Assembly: GCF_027574615.1 (NCBI RefSeq)
Contig: NC_072490.1
Span: forward strand, 28,449,501 to 28,513,500
Direction of reading: 5' to 3'
Length of the DNA stretch: 64,000 bases
From: Eptesicus fuscus
Lineage: Eukaryota; Chordata; Mammalia; Chiroptera; Vespertilionidae
The notes below the pieces were generated by a model. That model did no database searches and was not told where the DNA came from. It saw only the letters and a list, made by a program, of their open reading frames with translations. Positions 10,139 to 22,720 of the stretch are shown in pieces. The first letter of the stretch is position 1. Each line of letters starts with the position of its first letter. The position numbers and the translations under genes were made by a program.

Positions 10139-11691
10139 CTTCTAAGATATATTCACACCACCATTTCAGACCCAGGATTGCAGGCTCTAGGATCTCTTTT
10201 GGTGCCCTTCTTAAAATCGGAGGGCTGGCTGATGGTCAGCCAGACCCCATCCCTGATGCCACTGACAGTGACCAGTTTGGGCCAACACTTGTCCCCTGTC
10301 ACCAGTGAGTTCTTTCCTAACTTGCAGCCTGGGCCAACCTGTCCCTACAATTTATCCACATCTCATTTGTCAGTCTAGGCGAGAACATTCTGCGCCCTTT
10401 CTCTGCTGTAAGTGATATACTATCTTGGATCTGTCTGCTTCAAAAGGAGTTCGGAAGTGAGAGCTCCCCAAAGTCCTCCTGGGCAAAAACAGAGACAAGG
10501 ACTCACTCACTCAGCCTTCCTTTGTGTTGTCTTCATCCCTGAGCCCCTTGAACAATGAGATTTGAAGTTGGAGTGTCTTTCTGCTTCAGACACATGAAAG
10601 GGCCTCTTCTATTGGCTCTCTCCTCAGACACTCCTGGTTCTGATTCTGCTCAAACCCTAGTTGATTTTTCCTCGGTGCCAGGCAGGCCACTCTTCATTGT
10701 TTCCCACTCTCCTCTTTGGATCCCAGCTTCCTGCTGGGCCAGCCTCTTTACCTGGTGAAGAAAGAGTGCAGGGCAATTTTGATTCTATTTGGGGATTTTT
10801 TTCTAGTATCTCCTCTTAAGGCCAAACACATCTTTCTTGAGCCTTCCATTCCTTTTTCCAATTAGCCCCCAAACTAATTTTTTTCTTTTTCTTTTTCCTA
10901 CAAAAAGGTCCATATTTGCTTCTTGGCTAAATTTTAATAATTTTGTGAACTCTTTCTTTTCATTTCTTTTTTCTCAGTAGAATGCTTAATTTAATCAAAA
11001 ACATTCTGTGTGCTTGTGAGGGAGAGACTCTTTCAAGCATTAGACGAAACTGTCCCTTCATCTGAGGATGCAAGTTTATGGAGAAAAGACAACTGGCCGG
11101 AACTTCCGGTTGGAACCGGCATTATCTATGGGTCACGGGGCTGCTTTTCTGAACTAATCTTCCCAGCCCTCCTTAGCCTGCCTTGGTTTTGCTAGGAGCA
11201 GTTGGTGTTTAAATGGATCCTTGAGCTCATTTTAATTTTCTCTTTTGTCTGAAGGGTTCATAGCATGTAAAACAGCATATCTAAAGGTGGCGTTGCATTT
11301 GGAGAAGGAAAATAATAACAAATGTATCACTGTAGTTGATCACCAATGGCAGAGCACCAAATGTAAGCTGCCCCTGATTTTCAGGCAGCAGGAATAATGC
11401 TTTTTCACGTACTCCCATGTGCTAAGTCCCATCTCAATTAAAATGTAAGGCCTTTAGAATGACCTGTGTGAGTATAAAGTCTGCCGTGGGGTCTGTGAGC
11501 ATCGTGTCATCTCCATAAATTTAAGAAATGCAGGCAGCAGGGAACTTCACCCTCTGGCAGCTTCTCCTGGATGTGGCCGCTGGGAGGTCCTTGCCATCTG
11601 TGTAACAGGGTCGTTTCTCTCAGTGGGTTTTGCCTAGTGATTGCCTCTGGATCACCCTGCCCTGTGGTTGCCTCTTTACCATCTGACCCCA

Positions 11692-11812
11692 TCTAGAGTC
11701 CAAGGTCCTTCAGGACAGAGCTGTGATTTTCCTCTTTGTCCTTCTATCCCCAACAATTAGATCAGGGGCCTGGCACAATGTTTGGCAAATATATTGAGTT
11801 TTGAATGATGGC
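11692..11812 (+). repeat. L2 LINE 3' end fragment
   Basis: A degenerate L2 terminus: AAGGTCCTTCAGGACAGAGC, then ATCAGGGGCCTGGCACAATG and a TTGAATGATGG-like end. Ancient relic. Confidence 0.65.
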
Positions 11813-12459
11813 TTTCCAGGGATTAGAGGCAAAGAAAAGGACTAAGCCCATCAAAATCCTCAGGTCGTTAGGGTTAATCTTTCCAATTTTTAATACATGG
11901 TGCCTCAGCTCTCCAGGCAGTAGGACCCTGAAAAGCTGTATGGCACTGACGTGATTAACAACATGGAAACCGTGTTTCACACAGATCTGAAATGATGCCT
12001 GCCCTGCACAGCAAGTGTGGCAGGGGGAGCAGGTTCATGGGGAGCCATGCTTGTCCATCTTGGTAGGCCCATCAGGATGCCGCAATGGTCTTACTGACTC
12101 TGGAAACTTCCTCACCTTCCCTGAAGTGCCTTCATGCTCTCCATATCTCTGCACATGCACACGAGGTCTTGGAAAAGATGATCATGAGCCATCCACATGG
12201 TTAACCATCCAGCCTGTTGCTAAATCCATGCTCAGTCCCTAGTTTCAGTTTACTTAACTTAGCAGCTGGGTTCACACGTTCTCTCCTCTGGGGAACGCCG
12301 ATTGCCAGTTGGTTTCTAGGTGATGACGTCTTCTCTTTCCTTTTACCTCGTTGGCCATTTTTACTTGGGCCCCTTGGCTGTTTTCTCCTCATTTTCTGAA
12401 TCTTCGAATATATTTGTTTTACTCATTCTCTTGGGGATCTCTGTCAGTCTTGCTGTTTT

Positions 12460-13382
12460 CAGTATCTTTGAAATACTGATGACGCTAAATTTCTCTCTCC
12501 AGACTGGACCTCTTATACATGCTTTTGCCTTCCCAGCATCTACTCTGGGCCATCTTGGGCTTCTTCCACCCATTGGAGCACTTGCTCTTTCCTCCCAAAA
12601 TGCTTCTGCCTGATCTCAGTTCATGGCAGCCCCACTCTTCCAGTTGCTCAGGCCAAGACCTTGGAATCATTTTGACTCTTCTGTTTCTTCCACCTCCCAC
12701 ATCCATTGAGAGACTTTAAATGTATTAGGTCTTTCAGCTTTGCACACGGTCTCTGCATTCTGTTCTCAACACAGCATAGGGTGATACTGTTAACCTGCAG
12801 GTCAGAGTATGTCACTCCCATGTTTATGACCCTCCCGTGGCTCCCCACCTCACTCAGAATAGAATCCAAAGTCCCCCTAGTGTCCCTCAGGGTCCTACCC
12901 TTTGTGGCCTTGTTTCTGTTCCAGCCCCAATGGCTCTGTTATTCTCCTGAAACACCAGGCTGCTCCCAGATCAGAAGCTACGCCCTGGCCTCTTTCTCTC
13001 AAATAGTCTTCTCTCAGGTATTCTCCTGGCTCCCACCTCCCATCCTTTAACCCTATGTTCCTGCATCTACTGCTCAGGCAAGGCCTTGCTGACCACATGG
13101 TTTAGAATTGCAGCCTTCTCCTGGCCAGTCTCTGACACTTTGCCATTCTGTATTCCTCCTCTTCTCCATTTTTTCCCTCTTGTGCTTAATATTTTTAACA
13201 TAGCTTATGACTGTTTGATTTATTATATCTAGTTTCTGAATCCTTCCACTAGAAAATAAGTTCTGCAAGGGCAGAAAATTTTATTTAATTCACTACGGAA
13301 TCCCTAGAACTTAGAATGGTGACTGGCACATGGTTGATGCTCAATAAACATTTGTTTCATTCATTAATTAATGAATTAATCC
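12460..13382 (+). repeat. L2 LINE, 3' portion including RT C-terminal remnant
   Basis: This is one of the longest old repeats in the window. From CTCAGGCCAAGACCTTGGAA (the tyrosine-leucine-gly-val region of the L2 reverse transcriptase C-terminus) it continues through TCAACACAGCATAGGGTGAT, GGCTCCCCACCTCACTCAGA and CTCAATAAACATTTGTTTC to a terminal TTCATTAATTAATGAATT. The order matches the L2 consensus as I recall it. Stops and indels destroy the frame, so it is a dead element. Several open frames here are chance survivors. Confidence 0.85.
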
Positions 13383-15860
13383 ATGATACTAAGTTGGGTG
13401 GAAGATATGATGCATCTGATGTTTCAATCAGGATAAAAATTTATTCCAACTTACTAGATTAATAGGCCAAATTTAACACTGTAAAGGTAAAGAGATCCAT
13501 GTAAGTCCTTGTAATCAAAAGCCAACTCTAGACAGAAGATGAGGACCACACCGTGGGAAAACCTACAGGTGATATTTGCCTACGATTTCAGAACTGAATA
13601 GCAGGGACTTGTCCCCAATCCAAAGGCTAATGGTCACATTCATAGACGTACAGTACACAGATCTCGGTAGATATTAGTTTAGCACTAATGTTTGCTGCTC
13701 AAACAGCAGTGGGAGAATTGGGTTCACCTCTGGGCCTCATGCCTAACGAGAGATTTAGATAACATGAGCCCCATTTGGAAAACAGCCACCTCAAGTGGCA
13801 GCATATCCTGGGAGAAATGTTTATAACATCCGGCCATTCTTTTCAGCAGAAAAGACTCGGGGGAGACCTAACTAGTTTCTGAAGCTATCTGACAAGCCAT
13901 TCTGCGGAAAGGGAACATTGTATATTATTTCAGTTGGCAGAACTGAGACCAGCGGGAAGAAGACAGATTTCAGATAAGGATAAGGAAGACTGCAAATTGG
14001 TGAGAGTTACCCAAGTTTGGAGCAACAGCTCTAGGGGCAGTGAGCCTCCCATTGCTGGGGACAGAGCAGGGCTGAGTGGAGACTACTTGATAGGGAAACT
14101 GTAGGGGGATTCAGGACTGCATGACCTCAGGCCCTCCAGACACCAAGGTGGAATGGATGTGCCAGAGTTGGGAAAATGGGTTGGAAGCCAGAGGAGGCTG
14201 GACTAAAAGTCTGATCCTTCTGAAGAAGAGAGGAAAGGAAGGAGGATTGGGTAGGAAGAGCCTTGGACTGTGTTTGTCTTATAAGGAAGCATTGGAAAGG
14301 TCAAAGGGGAGTCTCTGAGTGAAAGTTGCCCATCCAGAGAGTCAGGAATAGGACTATTTTAGCATCCCGGCCACTCTCAGTCATTGGCTGGGAGCAACCT
14401 GTGGGAAGCAGGGCTCTCTGGGAATGTGGTGATGGATTGCAGACCCAGCAGCTGGGGCCATTAGTCAATTATGCTCCCAGCAGTAGAAGCTCTGAGGGGC
14501 ACATTTTCATGGCCACCACAAGGTCTCTAGTGGGAACTGTGCGAAGTCCCAGGTAGACACTCTGATTTTAATGTCTCATCACAACACTCTCACACTGTGC
14601 TCTCTTTATGGATCCCTGGACTGTGAGCATCTCAGAGCAAGTGCTCTGCATTGCCACCCTCTGCCCAGGGCCCATCACATACAGGGGCTCACTGAGGGTT
14701 CAGCAAGTGGTGGAGAATACATCCCCACCCCTCACCCCTCAGCATCTGTGACCTGGTAGCCGTGCTCCGTAATTTCAGGTCTTAGAGGGGAATCTGTTAA
14801 CTTAAATCAAGGATAGTAAATGTCGGTCAGCCACAGTCCCCAGGGAAAGCCTGTAAAGTGGAGTTTGTATGAGGAAACGACCTTCCTCGCTACAGAAGTA
14901 CCAGGACTAAACGGAACAGCCCCGGAGTGGAGCGCAGACTGAAGCCTCATCCATTACCCGCCTCTTCCCCTAGAAAGACAACCCTCATTTGTTATTTCCA
15001 GACTGCTTTTATTTCACTTGCAACGTGTGGAAAATGTTGAATGGGGAAATAAATAACATTATTTCCAAACAGAGATTTCAGAATCACTTCACAGATTTTG
15101 GAATTATTATCCTGTTTCCAAATGTTTGGTTTGTGTATTGTTTCCTCATTTATATGTGCGAGCTCTTTATTGCAAATGTCCTCATTTGGAAAACTCCGAC
15201 AGAAGTCTGAGAGAACTCTGTTGTTGGTCTGTTGAGAGATGCCTCCTCTCTTTTTTTAGAAATGCAGCGAAATCGTACATGTAGTCCCAGAAAAACGTTT
15301 GCTAGAACGTTCGTTTTTACTGCACAGCAATTCTGCACTGACCAGTTCTACTCCTTCTCTATCCTCCCTTGCCTCCAGGTCCTCTTCCCTGCAATCACTC
15401 AGCTCATTACCGCAAGACTGAGTTTCCTTCAGCACCTTCTGCTCAAAAGCATTCCATTGCTCCTCTTGTCCTACTGTCTGAAGCCTAGGTGTGTCCTTGT
15501 TGTCATGCCTTCCCTAATTGGCTTCAGCTTTCTCAGGCCACACTGTTTTTCCATGATTCCTCTGACCACCTCTTGTTTTGGTCAAGCCTTTCTCCCCCTT
15601 ACCTGGAAGACACCACGTCCATTCCACCCCCTGCCCTCACACATGTTATCCTACCCTAAATTATCACCTTTCATTCCTTTGTTATGAAACTCCATTCATT
15701 CTGCAACACACACAGGAAGTTCTTCAGATCCAGTTCAGCTGATGGGAAGGAAAGGGCAGTGTTCAAACCCAATGACATTTCTCTTCTTATCTATGAAAGA
15801 TGGCACTTCTCATGTAATTCAGGGTATGTTTATCTGCTCTGTCTCTTCCTCTCTCCACAG

Positions 15861-15985
15861 CCCCTTCCACTGTTCCCATCATGCACCAGGTCAGTGCCAC
15901 CATGAGGAGCATCACCTTGTCATGGCCACAACCAGAGCAACCCAATGGCATCATCCTGGACTATGAAATCCGGTACTATGAGAAG
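15861..15985 (+). CDS. EPHB1: EPHB1 exon 6: N-terminal half of FNIII domain 2
   Basis: This 125-base exon follows a long pyrimidine tract ending in CCACAG and ends at a strong AAG|GTGAGT donor. It starts in phase 2: the first two bases complete an Ala codon begun in the upstream exon. It then encodes 41 residues, beginning PSTVPIMHQV and ending IRYYEK, so the 3' junction is phase 0. The protein is the first half of the second fibronectin type III repeat, with the typical conserved Trp in LSWPQPEQPNG and the YEIRYYEK strand. This domain is part of the extracellular stalk between the ligand-binding head and the membrane. Length, phase and sequence agree with exon 6 of Eph genes. The frame stays open past the donor for about 33 codons, which I read as intronic chance. 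Confidence 0.96.
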
Positions 15986-16721
15986 GTGAGTCAGTTCTGT
16001 CTGCAGGCTTGTGAGACCCAGGGCCAGCCCCTGCTCCATGGGGTGCACAAGGAAACGGGTTGGAGGAAGTCCTCAGGTAGGTAGCAATCTGGTGATAGAG
16101 GCCAGAGGCTCCCTGGGAGAGTTCCCAGGTCTTCTCTGGCAAAAGCCTCCAAAATCCAGGCACTTTCTGTACCAACTCAAGAGAGAACCTTCCAACCCAC
16201 CACCCTGCTGTCTGGAAGCTCACTGGGCTGGTATGGGCAGGAATGGTCCCATTCCCCCCAGTCATGTGCAGATACTACAAAACTGCGGGTATCCTGAACT
16301 TTTTGAAGATTTTGTGGTTTTGTAGACTAGTTGTGTTGGTTTTTTTTTTTTTTCAAAGTTTTTGATCAGGTACCTCAATATAAGATTGCTTACTTATAAA
16401 TCATATGCATATACTACAGTACTTATATACTTATGAAGGTTTAAATATTTCAATGGAAATTTAAAAGAATGAGATAGAAATTAATAGGAATAGAAACTTA
16501 TACAGTATCTTCCTTGACTGCTCTTTAGCAGCAGCTGCTGGGGGCTACAGCAGGGCCTGTGCTGCCAAGAGAGGAAAATGGTGCCCTGTGGAGTTGTCCC
16601 TGGCCTATCTGTGGGAGAAGCAAGGACTTGCTCCCACCATCATGATCTGCAGCATTTGCAAACTCCCAGGAAAATTCAGTGCTTTCTATAGTGACCTAAT
16701 AGCACATCATTTGTAAAATCA

Positions 16722-17805
16722 CCAAATTCATTTATTTATTTGTTCAGCAATTTTTTTATTGAGGGTCTGCTATTTGAAATATATGTCTGCTATTTGATCA
16801 CTAATATAGGCTATATTAGTGATCAAAACAAAGATTCCTCTCCTCAAGAGTCTTACTTTCCAATAACTGAGATAGACAATGAACAATGGATAATAACAAA
16901 TGAAATCTGATAGTATGTTAGAAAATGAGTATTGTAAAAGAAAAAACAACAACAAGTGGGGTAAATGGGATTAGTCGGATCAGGTTTGGGGGTGGTATCA
17001 GTTGCAGAAATAAATAGATGGTAAATGTAGTCCTCTTGGAGAAGGTAAGTTCTAAGTGAAGACCTGAAGGAAGTAAGAGTGTTGTGAAGCAGATATCTGG
17101 GGGATAGAGAGCTTGTGCAAAGGCCCTGAGGCAATATCATGACTGGTGATTCAAGGAGCAAGGAGACCAGCATGACTGGAGTGATTCGAGCAATGGAGAA
17201 GTAGTAGACAGGAGAGAGGTAATCGGGGGAGGTGATAATCGTGGGCCTTAAGAATTTGAGCTTTCCCACTGAATTAGATGGGGATCCATAGCAGGGTTAG
17301 GAGCAGAGGAGAGACAAAATCTGAAAGGATCATTTAGGTTCTTCTGTTGAAAATAAGCCTGCTAGATTGCAGTCATATAAGACAAGGATGATGTTGGATT
17401 GAATCAGAGTGGAAGCAGAAAGCTGATAAAACATAGCCAATTTTCAGATACACGAACTAAAGACAGAGCCAACAAGATTTCCAACAGGTTGGATTTTGGA
17501 TATGGGAGGTTTTAGCCTGACCCACTGGAAGGATGTAACCACCAGTGACTGAGAAAGAGATCGCTGTGGGTAGAGCATGTTTGGGGTGAGGGAAGGGACA
17601 GAAGTTCAGCTCGATGTCTAAAATGCCTCTAGGATGGTCAAGTGGAGATGAGGAGTAGGCAGCTAGATGTACAGGTCTGGAGTTCAGGAGAGAGGACCCG
17701 GTTAGAGATGTCCATTTGGACATTGACCGTATGTAGATGTATGAAAGCCTGGAGCCTGAGTGAGATTATCCAGTGGGTGAATGGAAACAAGATGGAGACC
17801 TGCAG
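16722..17805 (-). repeat. L2 LINE, long antisense copy
   Basis: Read on minus, this is an L2 3' half. Diagnostic plus-strand pieces are GTGCAAAGGCCCTGAGGCAA, AAGGAGACCAGCATGACTGG, AAGTGGAGATGAGGAGTAGG and GGTCTGGAGTTCAGGAGAGA, which are reverse complements of the L2 ORF2 end and 3'UTR. It is about 1.1 kb and non-functional. Open frames through it are shadows. Confidence 0.85.
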
Positions 17806-17854
17806 CCCTCCAACATGGAGGCAGTGTTGGACAGAGGGGCACAACAGCACTGGG

Positions 17855-17960
17855 AAGCAGGAGGCCTAGCTTCCAGTGCCTTCCCTAACCAACCAGCCAT
17901 GCAGCTGCAGTCAAATTATTTAACCACCCTAGGTCACAGTTTTCACATTTGTAAAATGCT
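17855..17960 (+). repeat. MIR SINE fragment
   Basis: The MIR core pattern is visible as CAAATTATTTAACCACCCTA followed by CAGTTTTCACATTTGTAAAA. Ancient tRNA-derived SINE relic. Confidence 0.6.
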
Positions 17961-18432
17961 AGCAATTTACCTCCCTGAAAGTGGACGGCCAGATGGATCA
18001 CCAATCTAGACTGTGAGGAGGGAGGCACTTCAGCCATTAGAGCCGAGCTTGCAAAGCAAGGTGGGGATCAGGCAGCATTTTATTCATTTAGAGAATGTTG
18101 GGCTATGTAGACAGTTCATTCAGAAAATTCAGTGAATTGGGTATAAGTTAAATCTAGATTTATAAGCAACTGTTATATCCATTCAGCTTTGAATTTGGGG
18201 TCCTTATTTGCTAGATATTTTTTAATCAGTTAATAAATTAAATGTTGACTTTCCAAAATGTTTTGGACCAATCTGTTTGGACTAGTCAACCACATGACCT
18301 CATTTTGTCATCAAAGTTGACCTAACAGTTCAACAGAGTATCTTGTGAGGCCAGTATCTGGTATGATGTCAGAGTCACCAGTAAGGTTCCACCCAACCCC
18401 ACACACATGAACTTGAGCCTTGTAGTTTATAT

Positions 18433-18455
18433 GGGGGAGGGGGGGGGGGGGGGGG
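18433..18455. repeat. Poly-G tract
   Basis: Five G, one A, then seventeen G in a row on the plus (transcript-like) strand. It is able in principle to form a G-quadruplex and prone to assembly length error. Confidence 0.95.
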
Positions 18456-18579
18456 ATTCCTCCTTAGTGTGCCCTTTTGGGTGCTAGGGGCTTCATTAAC
18501 GTTATATCCTTTGTCCCTCACAACTCAATGTAGTAAATATTAGCATCATTGATATGAGTAAAAAAAACAAACAAACAAT

Positions 18580-18670
18580 TGTACAGAGTAGTTTTTAAAA
18601 CCAAAAGCAAACAAAACTCATCCACAGTCACACAGCTGGGAAGTGAGCCCACAGCCAAGGTTCTTTGCCT
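18580..18670 (-). repeat. MIR SINE fragment
   Basis: CACAGTCACACAGCTGGGAA followed by GTGAGCCCACAGCC resembles the antisense core of MIR. Short and diverged. Confidence 0.45.
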
Positions 18671-19239
18671 TGAAGCCAGTGGTGGTGCTGGGAAGGGGCT
18701 GAATGCATGGGAGACCAACTGCCCCCTTTCTCATCTGCTGTGCCAAGGGCAGTCACCCTTGGGGAAAGGGAGGGGGGAGGGCCTAACGACAGGCTCAGAA
18801 CCGAAACCATCCTGCCTGTGTCCCTTGGCTCCCCATTCCCCACCCACGTCTAGGCTCCTCCACTGCCATTCCCTTCACATGCTACTTGCTCCCTTGAAAA
18901 ACAGTAATTAACCTCCACTTCTGATGTTTTGAAGGAAGCTTATTCTCCCATTTCAGGCCACGTCCCTACTTCTCAGTAATTTATACTAATTATTAACAGA
19001 CACACATGCACAGCAGCTCAATGCCTGAGGCAGCTTCCACACCTCATTGAAGCATATTATTGTCCACACTCCAGAGGATAGAATGCTTTTCTTGGGAACA
19101 CAGAAGATTCTTTGCCAAAGCATTGATTACCATAGAACTTACAAAGTGCTTGACTATAAAATTGTTACATTGCCTTGACCATTCCTAATATGACTTAAGA
19201 AAATACATTACCTTGCAAGGGTATTTTCAAATAGCCACA

Positions 19240-19435
19240 ATGACAATAATTCATCTTTATTGAGTGCCTATTATATGTCAGATTTTCACAGATGTATTAG
19301 TTCTGACCCTTAAAAGAAAGATTCTTGAATGCCAGGTGTAGTCCATTTATAGATGCATAGAACTAAGTCACAGAAAGGTTAAATGACTTACCCATGAACA
19401 CCCAGGTCACAGCTAGGGAGTCACAGAACCAGAAC
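19240..19435 (-). repeat. MIR SINE
   Basis: TTATTGAGTGCCTATTATAT, then CACAGAAAGGTTAAATGACTT and CAGGTCACAGCTAGGGAGTC is an antisense MIR in the expected order. Ancient relic. Confidence 0.8.
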
Positions 19436-19735
19436 TATAGACATTTTTATTATATTTCAATGTATTCTAAGCTCAGCATAGAACTGGATGTAATCATGTT
19501 GATGCTGAGGATCTCATAATTTGTGTGGCTCCTGAAATAAACGATTATATCTTAATTTTAAATCCAAATGCTTGTAATCAGAATTAGTTGCCTACCTGCT
19601 CCACAAGGCCATGGAATCCTGGTCTTCAGAAGACACAAACACAAATAGAACTCAAACCTGAATTCAGTAGATGTCCTGAATTCAGTCCCAAAACAACAAA
19701 ACCCATCATTTTTCCATCCTATGCCACTTCTTCTA

Positions 19736-19915
19736 AACTAGGAGTCAGCAAAATTTTTCTGCAAAGGACCCGGTAGTAAATATTTTAGGCTTATGGGACA
19801 TAGAGTCTCTCTCCCAACTACTCAACTCTGCCTTTGTAAAGCAAGAAAGCAGCCACAGGGAATATGTCAATAGATAGGCGTGGTTGGATTGTAATAAAAC
19901 TTTATTTATCAGACC
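19736..19915 (+). repeat. hAT-Charlie-type MITE fragment
   Basis: AGGAGTCAGCAAAATTTTTC, TAGTAAATATTTTAGGCTTA, CAACTACTCAACTCTGCC and AATAAAACTTTATTTATC match, in order, a familiar mammalian hAT MITE family whose exact name I cannot settle. The right terminal part is missing. Confidence 0.75.
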
Positions 19916-21026
19916 AGATAGCATAAAACTATGAGCTGTAGTTTTCCAGCCCCTGAAAACCCTCCCTGGTTCTCCTGCCCCACATTACACTCTCGGCTTG
20001 TGCTTGCGACACCTTCCAATCTCAGCTCTGTGAATGGAATCAGTGAGGCTTTCGCCTCTTCCAACAGCTCATTAATAGAGAGCTCAGAAGCCATCGAGCT
20101 GATGACACTCCCAGAGGCTCTCCCATGTTCATCTCTGTCTCCATTTTAATATATTTCCATTCATCATTCTCTCTTGTTTACTGTCTTGTAGCGCTTTTCA
20201 CTCCTGGTGTCAGCGCTTGTAGGCAAACCATCGGAGAAGTATCTTCGTCTGCTCTCGGCTGTCTCAATGATGAAGCATTTAGACGTTTACTCACATTTCC
20301 TACTAACTGTCTAGGCCAGAACGGGGTGGACCAGTCCTTGGGAGTTTCTGCCCTGCAAATTTTAGGATCGTTTTCTCATAGAAACTCTTTCAGGCCTTGG
20401 CAATATCTTGTGTTCAATCGATTATTTCAAATAACTGGCCTCAAGTATGCTATTTATTCATTTAGCACTGAATGGTTGAGCACCCGGGGGTGCCAGCCCT
20501 GTGCTACGTGTTAGGGATGGAGAAATAAGGGAGACATGGTCTTTGCCCCCAATAGCTGCAGCCTCTATCTCCCACATACTTATAAAACCAGTCATAAGTG
20601 ACAAAAAAAAGCAACCTTGCCCTTCACTCTAATTCATTTGCCTGAAGTTGATTAATGGTTTTGAAGGGAACGAGGATGATACTCAATTTAACCACTGAAT
20701 GTATGGACTATAAAATGATAATAGGTTAATGTTTTGTCCTCAAAATTCAAATGCCAATACACTACAACACATTTTTTTCCAGCAAAAGAGCTGCCTGGTC
20801 AATGCTTATTTCAAGCAGCACATACTTCCATAGTTTCCAGTAAAACCAGAGAATTAGGAAGCCACCTGGATTGATAGCAATGGGAGTTTGCCTTAACATG
20901 CAAGGTGATGTGACTTTCATAGTTTCAGATTTCAGCTCTCTAGTGTATCAATAGACAGTAATGACCAAAGATCTAGACATCCCTTCTGCAGTGGACAGCC
21001 TTCTTTCTGCTGGATCTCTAGTTATT

Positions 21027-21075
21027 GGAGGTGGTGGTGGTGGTGGTAGTGGTGGTGGAGGAGGAGGAGGAGGAG
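21027..21075. repeat. (GGT)n(GGA)n microsatellite
   Basis: A GGT run passes into a GGA run on plus. The reverse strand gives a proline run in an open frame that is not a gene. Confidence 0.95.
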
Positions 21076-21394
21076 AATCCACCTGCTTTTTAAAGTAGAT
21101 CAAATGGCAGATGGATAGTCCTTCCCCAAGCAGTCTCTCCCAGGCTCCAACGGATAACTCTTCTTTTAGGGTACACATGGGCCTCTGTAACTTTCAACTG
21201 TGTCGGTCCCTTACAACTGCATCCAAAGCATTCATCACCATCCTCAGGCCACCTACACTCCAGATATGCCCCAGTCACTTGCAGGCTCCTGAACTCCTTT
21301 AAGCTTAGTTTTTTTATGTCTTATTCTATTCTCATGGGATATTCTATTCAGTACTCCCTCCCCACATTAATCCATGTGGCTAATTTCTTTTATC

Positions 21395-21690
21395 CTTCAG
21401 AACTCAACTCATGTCACCCTTCTCTGACTGAGCCTCTCCCAACCTTCTTATCAGTCTGGACTAAGTGACACTCTGCTGTTCCCCCATAACTCCCTAAGTG
21501 GCCCTCTGCCAAGGCACTCGGTCAACACTGTTGTCATCATCTGTTTACTTTCTGGTCCAGCCCCACAAGAGGTTGTCTTCCCAGAGGCGAGGACTATGCC
21601 TTGGTACCTGCAGCCCACATATGGCACCCAGCATATGATAGTGGATCATAATTGTGACTGCCTGGCCAAATGAATGAACACACATCAGGC
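21395..21690 (+). repeat. L2 LINE 3' end fragment
   Basis: CAGAACTCAACTCATGTCAC, a TGAGCCTCTCCCAACC block, GTTTACTTTCTGG and a terminal CAAATGAATGAAC follow the L2 3' end in sense orientation. Diverged relic. Confidence 0.7.
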
Positions 21691-22129
21691 CACCTTTGAC
21701 TTTGTGAAGTAGACTTTTACAAATTTCAAGATAATGGTAATTTCTTATCATTGTATTGTATTCTTCTGTCCGGGCTCAGTTCCCCAAGTTTTGTCTGTCA
21801 TTAGACTGAGGATGTGGCTTACAGGTCTCTCGTCATTAACATTCCCCTCATTTGTCACCATGCCTTCAGAATTACTGTACCTAGAACTTGTCACAGAACC
21901 CCAGGCCTGCACATGGGACTTGGATTCTCCTCCCAGGAACTCAAGCTCTTCATTTTCACTGATGTCTCATTTTGCTCTAAGATTAATGGTGCAGACAGGG
22001 TCAGGCTCAGACTTCAAACTCTTGCTCCTGTGCACTTAGAGCGAAGCCACAGTCTCCATCATACTCATCTGGAAATGATCAGAAAGCAGGCTGGTGTTTC
22101 CAAAGTACTGAGGGCGATGTAAAATGATT

Positions 22130-22720
22130 AAAAACAGCAATGAGGAAGGTTTGTGGGCTAGAGTAGTGAGGGAAGCCTTCCTAGAAGAGGAGGCTTTGGC
22201 GGGTGGCGGTCTAAGGCCGTGGTCGGCAAACTGCGGCTCGCGAGCCACATGCGGCTCTTTGGCCCCTTGAGTGTGGCTCTTCCACAAAATGCCACGGCCT
22301 GGGCGAGTCTATTTTGAAGAAGTGGCGTTAGAAGGAGTTTAAGTTTAAAAAATTTGGCTCTCAAAAGAAATTTCAATCGTTGTACTGTTGATATTTGGCT
22401 CTGTTGACTAATGAGTTTGCCGACCACTGGCCTAAGGGATCTGGAGGGCATGGGGCAGCCCTGCACAGAGGCATTGCAGACTGGGAAAACAGCCTAAGCA
22501 AAGGCCTGGTGGCCAGGGTGTGGTCCTTGTAGGGGCAGCAAGGTGTCAATTTAGGGGCATATGAGAGATTGGAATTTATTATGAGGGGCTTATCAACCTA
22601 GATTTAGGAGTTTTGTTTTTATCTGATAATGGTTTTAGGGAAGGTAAGAGATCTTTAGGAAAGAAGTTTGGATTTGATGGGAAGGATTTGGCAGAAAAGA
22701 TGAGAAGCTACAAAATCCCG
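22130..22720 (-). repeat. L2 LINE fragment interrupted by a hAT MITE
   Basis: Plus-strand GAGGGAAGCCTTCCTAGAAG lies before the MITE and CCTAAGCAAAGGCCTGGTGG after it. Both are antisense L2 pieces in consensus order, so the hAT element jumped into an existing L2. Confidence 0.65.
22217..22429. mobile_element. 213-bp hAT-type MITE (copy 1)
   Basis: Terminal inverted repeats of about 16 bp frame the element: one end reads CCGTGGTCGGCAAACT on plus, the other AGTTTGCCGACCACTG. Flanks GTCTAAGG (22209-22216) and GCCTAAGG (22430-22437) are an 8-base target duplication with one mismatch, as expected for hAT transposases. It has no coding capacity and depends on a transposase in trans. It is very similar to the copy at 51597, which lies in the opposite orientation and has the same length. 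Confidence 0.9.

Larger units (their letters stand above)
1..15860 (+). other. EPHB1: EPHB1 intron 5 (3' part)
   Basis: No exon-like conserved reading frame is visible here. The stretch holds a minus-strand Ves SINE near 600, L2 ends, a pyrimidine-rich satellite at 2540-2798, a tandem Ves pair at 4203-4660, a MER5-type relic at 6150, a complete HeliBat Helitron at 6594-7120, Ves SINEs at 7663 and 9934, a minus-strand L2 block around 8720-9190 and a long plus-strand L2 at 12460-13382. The rest, including 2800-4190, 4700-6140, 10140-11690 and 13400-15840, is unique-looking or too decayed to classify. Confidence 0.85.

Noticed and set aside
15232..15687. 151-codon plus-strand frame just upstream of exon 6
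   Set aside because: No family resemblance; the CT-rich sequence looks like a decayed repeat and includes no splice-consistent exon.
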